Source: an uncultured Sutterella sp.
Lineage (GTDB): Bacteria; Pseudomonadota; Gammaproteobacteria; Burkholderiales; Burkholderiaceae_F
Assembly (NCBI GenBank): GCA_905213905.1
Contig: CAJMKD010000003.1
Span: forward strand, 1 to 64,000
Direction: 5' to 3'
Length of the DNA stretch: 64,000 bases
Part shown: positions 16,761 to 24,376 of the stretch, in pieces
Numbering within the stretch: the stretch's first letter is position 1
How the letters are laid out: each line of letters opens with the position of its first letter
Position numbers and translations under genes: made by a program
The notes under the pieces: generated by a model
Seen by the model: only the letters and a program-made list of their open reading frames with translations
Database searches by the model: none
What the model was told of the DNA's origin: nothing

Positions 16761-17660
16761 TCAGATGCCTTTATCCGAAGGGTTGGCGAAGAGTTCCTTC
16801 GTGTACTGGTTCATCTTGAAGTTGAGATTGACGTTTTTCGGCGGAATAGGTTCTTCAAACCAGGTGTGGTAAAGCTTTGCAAGCTCTCCCGACTTGATCA
16901 TGCCGGTCACGGTTTTGTCGACGAGCGCCTTGAACTGCGGATCATCTTTACGGAACATGGCGCCGTAGGGTTCAACGGACAGCGCAGCATCAAGAATCTT
17001 GAAGTCGTTTGGATTGGGGAGATTCGCGATCTGACCGGCAAGCAGAACATCGTCCAGCACAAATGCGTCTGCACGCTTCTGTGCAACGAGCTGCATGGCC
17101 TCCGCAAAGTCTTTCGTCATGAGAAAGCGAACCTTGATGCCGTTTTCTTTCTCAAACTTTTTCATAAGTGCTACCGATGTCGTGCCTGAAGTGACAGCAA
17201 CGTTCTTGCCGTTCAGGTCCTTGATGGCGTTGATGCCGCTCGATTTCCAAACCGCGGCGGAGACCTGTATGCCGAAGTAGCTCACACTGAAGGCAGCTTC
17301 GCGTTGACGAACGAGAGAGTTTGTCGTGGAGCCGCATTCGATGTCGACAGTGCCATTCTGAATAAGCGGAATGCGATTAGCGGACGTGACAGCCTGATAC
17401 TTTATGTCCAGTTTGTCGAGGCCGAGCTCTTTCTGCGCGGCGTCGGCAACAGCCTTGCAAACGAGGAATGCGTAGCCCGTAGGCTTACCATCGGCATCAA
17501 GATAGGAGAAAGGTACGGAGCTTTCTCGATAGCCGAGAGTGATTGAGCCTGTTTCCTGAATTTTTTTGAGCGTGCCGTTAAGTTCGGCGGCACTTACAGA
17601 AGCGGCTGCAGCAAGTGTGCAGACGACAATTGCGGTGGACAGACGATTGAAATTGATCAT
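16761..17660 (-). CDS. gltI: Glutamate/aspartate periplasmic binding protein
   Basis: Periplasmic SBP_bac_3 protein that captures glutamate or aspartate for GltJKL. 299 residues: a signal peptide (about 1-24, ending SVSA), then LNGTLKKIQETGSITLGYRE and SSVPFSYLD, closely matching E. coli GltI, and DIECGSTTNS (ligand pocket). The ATG at 17658-17660 was chosen over a 16-residue extension because AGGAG lies directly upstream and the signal peptide begins here. A sigma-54 promoter lies about 80 bases upstream. Confidence 0.95.
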   Translation of the reverse strand: MINFNRLSTAIVVCTLAAAASVSAAELNGTLKKIQETGSITLGYRESSVPFSYLDADGKPTGYAFLVCKAVADAAQKELGLDKLDIKYQAVTSANRIPLIQNGTVDIECGSTTNSLVRQREAAFSVSYFGIQVSAAVWKSSGINAIKDLNGKNVAVTSGTTSVALMKKFEKENGIKVRFLMTKDFAEAMQLVAQKRADAFVLDDVLLAGQIANLPNPNDFKILDAALSVEPYGAMFRKDDPQFKALVDKTVTGMIKSGELAKLYHTWFEEPIPPKNVNLNFKMNQYTKELFANPSDKGI

Positions 17661-17740
17661 GGCGGCTCCTTTTGGGGCGTGCGAAGTTTGTTTTTGAACG
17701 GCCGCCATGACAAATCAGCGGCCTTTGTCTGTCATTCAGA

Positions 17741-17756
17741 GCAAAAACCATGCCAA
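17741..17756 (-). promoter_or_regulatory. Sigma-54 (-24/-12) promoter of gltIJKL
   Basis: The minus strand reads TTGGCATG-GTTT-TTGC, followed by T. This agrees with the sigma-54 consensus (TTGGCACG-N4-TTGCW) except for one C-to-T, with GG-N10-GC spacing exactly kept. The predicted start would fall about 70 bases before the gltI ATG. Upstream, an inverted repeat TGCATC...GATGCA (17758-17786) could be an activator site. Glutamate/aspartate importers are sigma-54-controlled in pseudomonads (AauR). Confidence 0.75.
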
Positions 17757-17814
17757 TTGCATCAAGATCACTCGAAACTGGATGCATTCAAGAGAATTCC
17801 TGAACACCTTAGAC

Positions 17815-17847
17815 AAAAAAGAACCGCATCGGCTCTGCCGATGCGGT
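17815..17847 (-). terminator. Rho-independent terminator after the enoyl-CoA hydratase-like gene
   Basis: An 11-bp stem (10 bp ACCGCATCGG/CCGATGCGGT, 17823-17832 with 17838-17847, plus an inner C-G pair) with a tiny loop is followed on the minus strand by TTCTTTTTTGT. It lies 64 bases past the stop. Confidence 0.85.
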
Positions 17848-17911
17848 GACAGGACGCACCGTGATGCGTCTTGGTGTGCTTCAGTATGGTGCATGCGCAC
17901 CAAATCAGGGA

Positions 17912-18673
17912 TTACTCGTTGGATCGGAAGACTGGTTTCCTGCCTTCAACAAAAGCACGAAGAGCCTCTTCTGCTTCTGGCGTTTTCGCCTGACGCGAAT
18001 ACACTTCTTGTTCAAATGTGGCGCCTGTTTCAAGCCACTGATCGCGAGCTGCACGCATCACTGATTTTGTGGCGGCGACTGCTTGCGGAGGCAACACAGC
18101 AAGCCGCGCTGTTTTTGCTGCTACGACACTGTCAATATGTTCGTCCTCGACGACAGCGGTGATGAGACGCATGTCACGGGCTTCATCGGCGCTGATCGGT
18201 TCAGAGAGGAGCAATTTTTCAGCTGCGCGATGGTAGCCGGCCGCGAGCGTCATAATAAAGCCCGAACCAAAACGTGGTGAGCGTGCAAGTGCGACGGCAG
18301 GCAGGCTGAATAGTGCATGGCTGCCCGCATAGACGAGGTCGCACCAAAGCAGCAGTGCAAATGCTTCGCCGACGCAGGGACCCGTAACTTGAGCGATAAC
18401 GGGCTTTGGGAATTTCCTGAGGGCGCAAAAGCATTCCGCCATGGCTGCATCGAGGTTTTCCGGAGCTTTAAGACTTTCTTCAAAATCGGCGCCGGCCGAG
18501 AAGATGTCAGCGCTGCCTCTGAGAAGCACTACGCGAATTTTGGGGTCGACAGCAGCCGCTTCCAAGGATGCAGCGAGCGAGCGAAACATGTCGCTCGAAA
18601 TCGTATTGCGCCGTGCAGGTCGATTGATCGTGAGACGAAGAATGCCGTATTCGGCGGACGAAAGAATGCTCAT
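17912..18673 (-). CDS. Enoyl-CoA hydratase/isomerase family protein lacking both usual catalytic glutamates
   Basis: 253 residues with the crotonase fold: N-terminal LRLTINRPARRNTIS, the oxyanion-hole segment GSADIFSAGADF (about 53-64) and the second half with VTGPCVGEAFALLLWCDLVYAG. Aligning by eye to mitochondrial enoyl-CoA hydratase, the two catalytic Glu (144 and 164 there) correspond to Ala106 and Ala126 here. A simple hydratase is therefore unlikely; another crotonase reaction (isomerase, thioesterase or decarboxylase) or a binding role is possible. Glu103 is close and might substitute. It lies 109 bases after the Pat-type acetyltransferase on the same strand and may be co-transcribed. 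No Shine-Dalgarno is evident. Confidence 0.85.
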   Translation of the reverse strand: MSILSSAEYGILRLTINRPARRNTISSDMFRSLAASLEAAAVDPKIRVVLLRGSADIFSAGADFEESLKAPENLDAAMAECFCALRKFPKPVIAQVTGPCVGEAFALLLWCDLVYAGSHALFSLPAVALARSPRFGSGFIMTLAAGYHRAAEKLLLSEPISADEARDMRLITAVVEDEHIDSVVAAKTARLAVLPPQAVAATKSVMRAARDQWLETGATFEQEVYSRQAKTPEAEEALRAFVEGRKPVFRSNE

Positions 18674-18782
18674 AAGGGATAAACCAGCATTTGTGAGAGA
18701 AGCCCTTGCAGGTGCCGCACTAGCGGCGTATCGGCCGGGGCTGAAAATAGGTCGCTCATTATAGAAGTCGTCGTGAGGCGCT

Positions 18783-21494
18783 TCATTGTGTGCTGAGCGG
18801 CTTCACCCATCGGCTTACTTCGGAACCTAAATGTGCAGGCAATCGGTCGATGGCGTAGCCGAGAGAACTCATCAGGCCTTCCATGGCTGTGTTGCCGTTG
18901 AGCACATAACCCACAAGGACTTCCTGACCGGCAAGCAATGCTTCGCGCTCGATTTTATTCATAAGAACACGGGCAAGCCCCAAGCGCTGTCGGTCGTCCC
19001 GCACGACGATGCCGAATTCACTTTCTCGAGAACGGCTTGTAATGTGCCAGCGGGCAACGGCGCAAAACTGCTCTGTGCCACGCTCATCGGTTTCGACGAC
19101 GGCCCAGGCACCCTCGCGATCGTAGTCGAGCCTGCAGAAAGCCGCGATGCGCTCATCAGAAAGCCGTGACGAGGTATGAAAGCGCATATAAAAGCTCTTG
19201 TCGCTCAAGGCGTCAACAAAACGCCGCATCCGCTCGAAGTCTTCCTCCGTTACGGTGCGCATGACATAGCGGCCTCCGGAGCGGCATTGGATAGCTTCGA
19301 CATCCTCAACGGGGGCGGCGGCGATTGTAAGGTGCGGAAAGCCTCTGGAAGGCGTGAGAGGCGCATCGTAAAGCGAAATGGCTGCACCAAGAACCACGAT
19401 GCGGTTTTCGAAGGGAACAAGGGGCTCAATTCTGAATTCACGGATTGCTGGGACTGCTTGTGCAATATCCGAAAGCCGGCAGAGCGTTAGTGCAATCAGA
19501 AGCCTGTTTGCAGGAGGTACGCCGCGGAATGCGTCGAGAGCCTTGTCCGCTTCAAGATTGGAAACGATCGACAGGGCAGTGGAAAGAGAAATTGGAGGAA
19601 GCGCAGAAACAGAATTCCCACGGAATGTGCCGATAATGCCGGCCGAAGCATATTCAATGACAGGACCAAGCACAGCGTCGTAGCGAATTCGCATGCGAAG
19701 TTCCCGCTCATTTCTATGCTCAAGCATTTTTTCAATAAGAAGTCCTTCGGGTTGGGCAAACGGCGCGCTTTCAGCAAGGTTTTGCGCAAGCTTTCTCCAG
19801 GCAGCCTCCAGCTCAGCCTCATTCGAAATGTTTAGGAAGACGAGACCGGCAGCTGTTCTGCGGGACATGCCGCGTGCAGCGGCCTTAAGGACTACCGGAT
19901 AGCCTAGTAGGGCCGCAGCTGTTTGGGCTTCCTCGTGCGTATGAACAAGATTGAACGGGACAGTTGAGAACCCTGCAGCAGAGAGAACAGAAGCCGTTTC
20001 GAGAGTAGAGAGCGTGTGCCGCCCTTCCTCGAGAGCTTCGGCAAAAACGGCGCGAATGTTCTCAAATGCGTTGGCCTCAAGGTGCCAACGAGCTACTTCA
20101 GGCCGCATTCTGCGACTCTTGGCGGCTTCGTAGCGTGCAGCGAGCATCCCGAGTCCGCTTGCGGCATCCTCGAGCGAACGCATGGCTATGAGCCGGGAAT
20201 TGGGTACGCTCGTAATTTGCTGCCGCACGGTATTTGAGAGGCTTTCGCTCATCCATGCTGCGGCAATGGGTTTCATGTGCTGAGCAGATGTTTCAGCGAG
20301 AAGAGCAAAAGTCGGATCGTATGCTGTCATAGGGCTGGGAGCCAGCGCGACGAGAACATTGTCCACCGCTGGATCCTTCAGCACGACTTCTAGAGAGTCC
20401 CTGATTAATTCAGGCGTTGCACTGGGCCCGAGAAGAAGCGGGTTTGTTGGAATTCGAGAAAGAGGGCGCAGCGCATGAAGCTGCGCCGTAGTATCTGCCG
20501 AAAAGCCCTCGACAAGGAGTTTATTGTTGGAGACAGCATTGGCAGCCATGCCGGCAAAGCCGGCGTTGTTGGCTATAACGGCCGTTCTGCGGCCATACGC
20601 ACGTCGACCGCTCGCAAAGGCGGCGACCCCGGCACAGAAGTCCTCAAAGCGCTTAACGCGAAGAGCGCCCGCCTGCCTGCAGAGCGCGTCGAAAGCTGCA
20701 TCTTCGCCGGCATCGCAATCAAATCTCGATGCGGCGATTCGGTCTGCGGCAAAGCCAGCCTCATCACCCGCGTGAAGAATGACGACCGGCTTTTCTTCTG
20801 CGGCTGCCCGCAGCGCACTGAAAAATCGTCGCGGTTCACGCAATGCTTCTACATGAAGCGCAATGACGCGCACGGAACGATCTGCGGCAAAGCAGTCGAT
20901 TAAGTCGGCGAAAAGCAGATCGATCTCGAGTCCGACATCAACCACGGCAGAAAATCCAAGTCCGACGGACTGCATCTGGTCGACGAGACTTGTCGCTACC
21001 ATGCCCGAATGCGCAGCTACTGCAATGTTTCCTGCGCGCGGCAGCGTCGGCCAATAGCTCGCGTTGATGCCGCGGGGCGGAACCATGAAGCCGATCGAAT
21101 TCGGTCCGAACACTCGCATGCCGATTCGGTGAGCGGCTTCCAGCAGAGCAGCAATTTCGCCTTTGTCATTGAGAAGCCCTTCTTCTTGCGGGGCAAAGAG
21201 AATAGCGGTAGGACGCTTGCTTTCCAGCGAGCGGATGATTTCAGGAAAGCGACGTCGTTCAACAGCGACGATCGCCAAGTCAATCGATGCGGGAATATCG
21301 TCAGCGGATGCATAGCAGCGGGTTTCGCCGACGTACTTGTATTTCGGGTTGACTGGCCAAATGTTGGGAATGCCAGTTGATGCGCTGACGGCTCGCCAGA
21401 TATGAAAGCCTCGGCTACCGTAGCGCTCGCTCGCGCCGATGACGGCAACCGAAGTCGGCGTAAGCATGTCGGCAACTGAAGCAAAAGGAAGCAT
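18783..21494 (-). CDS. Pat/YfiQ-type protein lysine acetyltransferase (inactive NDP-forming acyl-CoA synthetase fused to GNAT)
   Basis: 903 residues. In order: a CoA-binding domain (about 10-130; VAVIGASERYGSRG), succinyl-CoA-ligase-like domains (about 150-450), an ATP-grasp domain (about 480-700; GYPVVLKAAARG) and a GNAT domain (about 740-885) with acetyl-CoA loop QRLGLA (836-841). In NDP-forming synthetases the phospho-accepting His lies in an SHTG-like motif; here the aligned segment reads ASRF, with Arg257. Loss of that His is a hallmark of Pat enzymes that acetylate proteins such as acetyl-CoA synthetase rather than make acyl-CoA. The start is uncertain: the ATG at 21492-21494 is used; a TTG ten codons upstream is in frame. 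Neither has a good ribosome site. Confidence 0.85.
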   Translation of the reverse strand: MLPFASVADMLTPTSVAVIGASERYGSRGFHIWRAVSASTGIPNIWPVNPKYKYVGETRCYASADDIPASIDLAIVAVERRRFPEIIRSLESKRPTAILFAPQEEGLLNDKGEIAALLEAAHRIGMRVFGPNSIGFMVPPRGINASYWPTLPRAGNIAVAAHSGMVATSLVDQMQSVGLGFSAVVDVGLEIDLLFADLIDCFAADRSVRVIALHVEALREPRRFFSALRAAAEEKPVVILHAGDEAGFAADRIAASRFDCDAGEDAAFDALCRQAGALRVKRFEDFCAGVAAFASGRRAYGRRTAVIANNAGFAGMAANAVSNNKLLVEGFSADTTAQLHALRPLSRIPTNPLLLGPSATPELIRDSLEVVLKDPAVDNVLVALAPSPMTAYDPTFALLAETSAQHMKPIAAAWMSESLSNTVRQQITSVPNSRLIAMRSLEDAASGLGMLAARYEAAKSRRMRPEVARWHLEANAFENIRAVFAEALEEGRHTLSTLETASVLSAAGFSTVPFNLVHTHEEAQTAAALLGYPVVLKAAARGMSRRTAAGLVFLNISNEAELEAAWRKLAQNLAESAPFAQPEGLLIEKMLEHRNERELRMRIRYDAVLGPVIEYASAGIIGTFRGNSVSALPPISLSTALSIVSNLEADKALDAFRGVPPANRLLIALTLCRLSDIAQAVPAIREFRIEPLVPFENRIVVLGAAISLYDAPLTPSRGFPHLTIAAAPVEDVEAIQCRSGGRYVMRTVTEEDFERMRRFVDALSDKSFYMRFHTSSRLSDERIAAFCRLDYDREGAWAVVETDERGTEQFCAVARWHITSRSRESEFGIVVRDDRQRLGLARVLMNKIEREALLAGQEVLVGYVLNGNTAMEGLMSSLGYAIDRLPAHLGSEVSRWVKPLSTQ

Positions 21495-21716
21495 CTGGAC
21501 GGACGGAGGAAACGCACAGGACAAAAAGAGTTTACCGAAACAAGACGTGAAGCTATTGATGCGGGACCGTTCGGCATTGACCTCATATGTCTGCGGTGTT
21601 CCTTTACGCGGGATATCTGCGCTGAAGGCGAACCGCAGAAGCGCCCATAGGTGTGCTAGGGATTGCTAGACTCGAAATGAGACGCTTGTCCCGAGGTGTC
21701 TTTTGGACAGAACTTT

Positions 21717-22808
21717 ATGAAGATCAACGGCATTCCGACTCGAACAATTCATCCGATCAACAACGGCGCGGCTGTCGAAATCATTGACCAGACGCTTTTG
21801 CCCTACCGCTATGAGACGCGCGTTTTGAGCGATTGGCGCGATTGCGTTGAAGCCATTTCAGTAATGCGGGTGCGCGGCGCTCCGCTCATCGGCATCACAG
21901 GGGCCTGGGCTGTAGCGTTGGCCGTGCGAGAGAATCCGGAAAATGAAGCGCTTCTCAAGGCGGCTGAAACTATTCAGAATGCTCGGCCAACAGCTGTCAA
22001 TTTGCAATGGGCCGTGCAAAAAATGCTAGCGACGCTCTTGCCGCGCGAGCCGTCTTTGCGGCTTGAGGCGGCGTTGCGATGCGCTGCCGAAATGACGCAG
22101 GCGGACGTTGAAACGTGTCGTGCAATCGGCGATGCTGGCGCAGGACTCATCAGCGGGCTTTATGCCAAGCTGCGAAGACCCGTCAACATTCTGACGCACT
22201 GCAACGCAGGGTGGCTTGCCACGGTCGACTACGGCACGGCACTTGCGCCGATCTATGCGGCTTTTGAGCGAGGAACGCCGCTGCATGTTTGGGTGGACGA
22301 GACGCGTCCCAGAAATCAGGGGCTGCTGACGGCGTGGGAGCTTGCTCAGCAAGGCGTTCCGCATACGATTATTGCGGACAACGCCGGTGGTCAGCTTATG
22401 CAGCACGGTGATGTCGATCTCGTTATCGTCGGCGCAGACCGCATCACGCGGCGCGGCGATGTTGCCAACAAAATCGGCACCTATTTAAAAGCGCTGGCTG
22501 CAGCCGACAACGACGTTCCTTTCTACGTGGCGGCTCCCTCTTCTACGATCGACTGGAACCTCAATGACGGAAAGCGTGAAATTCCGATTGAAAACCGTTC
22601 GAGCGCGGAGGTGTTGACCGTCCGCGGCGTGGATAGAAGCGGCAACGACATTACGGTGCAGTTGGCAAGTTCCGACGAAGCGGCGGCCAATCCAGCCTTC
22701 GACGTGACGCACAACCGTTTTGTTACCGGCATCATCACCGAACGCGGCGTATTTGCGCCAACAGCGCTCTGCGCTGCCTATAAAGACGTGATTGACTCTC
22801 TGCAATGA
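21717..22808 (+). CDS. mtnA: S-methyl-5-thioribose-1-phosphate isomerase
   Basis: Isomerises methylthioribose-1-P to methylthioribulose-1-P in methionine salvage; the same enzyme handles 5-deoxyribose-1-P. 363 residues, eIF2B-related: VRGAPLIG (about 51-58), NILTHCNAGWLAT with the catalytic Cys, the Asp in VGADRI, GDVANKIGTY and ENRSSAEVL are all present. ATG 21717 was chosen; a GTG at 21696 is in frame but lies in a poorly conserved extension. It overlaps the aldolase gene by 4 bases. No mtnK, mtnP or mtnB-E genes are nearby. Confidence 0.95.
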   Translation: MKINGIPTRTIHPINNGAAVEIIDQTLLPYRYETRVLSDWRDCVEAISVMRVRGAPLIGITGAWAVALAVRENPENEALLKAAETIQNARPTAVNLQWAVQKMLATLLPREPSLRLEAALRCAAEMTQADVETCRAIGDAGAGLISGLYAKLRRPVNILTHCNAGWLATVDYGTALAPIYAAFERGTPLHVWVDETRPRNQGLLTAWELAQQGVPHTIIADNAGGQLMQHGDVDLVIVGADRITRRGDVANKIGTYLKALAAADNDVPFYVAAPSSTIDWNLNDGKREIPIENRSSAEVLTVRGVDRSGNDITVQLASSDEAAANPAFDVTHNRFVTGIITERGVFAPTALCAAYKDVIDSLQ

Positions 22809-23509
22809 TAGATATGGATACGGCGCGGCTGCGCGCCAAACTTATTGAGACGGCTCGTGCGATGAATGCACGCGGCATCAATGTCAATAAATCGGGCAAC
22901 GTTTCCTGCCGCGCCATGCGCGGCGCTGTTACTGGTTTCTTGATTACGCCGACAGGCGTGCCTTACGAAGCGTTGGCGCCAGAGGATCTGGTCTTCATGG
23001 CGCTGGAGGAACCGCTTTCCCTCGACTGTGCCATCGGGCGTTTGTCGCCGTCGAGCGAATGGGAGATGCATGCGCGAGTTTATTTGGAACGTCCGGACCT
23101 CTGCGCCGTGGTGCACACGCATTCCGCATATGCCACGGCGCTGGCCTGTCAAGATTTGCCGATTCCAGCGTTTCACTACATGGTAGCGAGCGCTGGCGGT
23201 GCGTCTATCGATGTGGTGCCATACAGAACGTTCGGCACGAGTGAGTTAGCTGTTGCCGCAGCGGCAGGGTTGCGCAGCAGGAACGCTTGCCTTCTTTCGC
23301 ATCACGGCGTTCTTGCGGCAGGCAAAAGTCTAGAGCGTGCGCTTTCGTTGGCTGCAGAGGTAGAGAATCTTGCGCATCAATACGTCATCGTGCGTTCCCT
23401 TGGCGAACCAAAGCTGATTGAGGATGCTGAAATGATGCGTGTTATCGACAAATTCCGTACCTATGGTCAGCCTCAGAAGCGTCTTGATGCAGGGGAGGGA
23501 AAAGCATGA
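22805..23509 (+). CDS. Class II aldolase/adducin family protein, probable methylthioribulose-1-P or 5-deoxyribulose-1-P aldolase
   Basis: Zn-dependent aldolase of the FucA/AraD type, 234 residues. Metal ligands are visible as His104 and His106 (VVHTHS) and His166 or 167 (LLSHHG), with catalytic Glu85 (SSEWEMH). NKSGNVSCR (28-36) and LITPTGVPYE bind the phosphate. Translational coupling to mtnA (ATGA) points to an MtnA product as the substrate. In E. coli and Rhodospirillum, MtnA plus a class II aldolase form the DHAP shunt, cleaving to DHAP and an aldehyde. MtnB dehydratase is the main alternative, since it shares the fold, but no later salvage genes are here to use its product. Confidence 0.85.
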   Translation: MIDMDTARLRAKLIETARAMNARGINVNKSGNVSCRAMRGAVTGFLITPTGVPYEALAPEDLVFMALEEPLSLDCAIGRLSPSSEWEMHARVYLERPDLCAVVHTHSAYATALACQDLPIPAFHYMVASAGGASIDVVPYRTFGTSELAVAAAAGLRSRNACLLSHHGVLAAGKSLERALSLAAEVENLAHQYVIVRSLGEPKLIEDAEMMRVIDKFRTYGQPQKRLDAGEGKA

Positions 23510-23766
23510 GTGCGCATGTGCCGCAGCCGCCTGCCCGTTGGCTGCGTGCTGACGGCAGTACTGTCGCTTGTACCGAGTCAATCAAAGTGCTTGAAGAAAA
23601 TTGGCGTGAGGCGGCAGAGATGCTTGAAGCTATGTATGAAGATGCCGTGCTTCTAGGCGTTGGTAAATCGGCATTCAAATTGGCAATGCATCAGCTCGTG
23701 GACGGATTAGATTGTGCCTATGCGGAAAAGCGGACCGCTGACGGCGATCGTACGAAAACTGAGTGA
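23506..23766 (+). CDS. Small conserved-context protein of unknown function
   Basis: 86 residues, starting with an ATGA overlap with the aldolase gene, so it is probably translated from the same mRNA. I do not recognise a family. A helical, acidic middle (about 25-75) shows no cysteines arranged as metal sites and no membrane segment. It might be a small partner of the aldolase or a chance-retained operon member. Confidence 0.6.
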   Translation: MSAHVPQPPARWLRADGSTVACTESIKVLEENWREAAEMLEAMYEDAVLLGVGKSAFKLAMHQLVDGLDCAYAEKRTADGDRTKTE

Positions 23767-23778
23767 GGAAATTCGAAA

Positions 23779-24282
23779 ATGGGGATCCGAAGGATGGCGG
23801 GTGCCGCCTGCGCCTTACTCGCAGCGGCGGTATTGGCTGGGTGCGCGCATCCGGACTTGATTGACATATCCACGCCAGAGACGGCGGTGACGGCTTCGCT
23901 CGGCGAGCCCGATGCCAAAATCGCTCTTCCCGAGGGCGGTTCTCGGCTCGTTTATTCTCTTCAGCCGATGGCTCAGGAGGTCTGGTGGATCACGCTTGAT
24001 CGAACAGGGCGCGTGACAGCCAAGGAAAATGTACTCAATCGAGAGCATTTTGCGCTGATACAGCCGGGCGTGTCGACGGAGCAGGATGTTTGGAATCTCT
24101 TTGGACGTTGCGCGCAAACGTATACATTTGCGCTCAAGAACGAGCATGCCTGGATGTATCGCTTTCTTGACGAAGGGATGTTTCATATGGCTTGTTGGGT
24201 CCAGTTCAATACGGAAGGCATCGTGACGGAGGTTGGCTACACGACCGATCCCTGGCATGATCGCGACGGTGACTGGTTCTGA
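23779..24282 (+). CDS. Outer-membrane lipoprotein, SmpA/BamE-like
   Basis: 167 residues with a lipoprotein signal peptide and lipobox L19-A20-G21-C22. The mature part has two units of the SmpA/BamE pattern: STPETAVTASLGEPDAK followed by a strand, and IQPGVSTEQDVWNLFGRC followed by FALKNEHAWMYRF. This suggests an envelope lipoprotein of the BamE-like fold. It is not necessarily BamE itself, which is usually encoded next to fur. It follows the 86-residue gene by 12 bases. Confidence 0.8.
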   Translation: MGIRRMAGAACALLAAAVLAGCAHPDLIDISTPETAVTASLGEPDAKIALPEGGSRLVYSLQPMAQEVWWITLDRTGRVTAKENVLNREHFALIQPGVSTEQDVWNLFGRCAQTYTFALKNEHAWMYRFLDEGMFHMACWVQFNTEGIVTEVGYTTDPWHDRDGDWF

Positions 24283-24376
24283 AGAGAATGTGCGCACGAT
24301 CGGGCATAAAGATGTGATGTCTTAAGGCTCAAAATGCTTCAAAATATCAACGTTTTTCCTGATTGGATGCTTTGAT

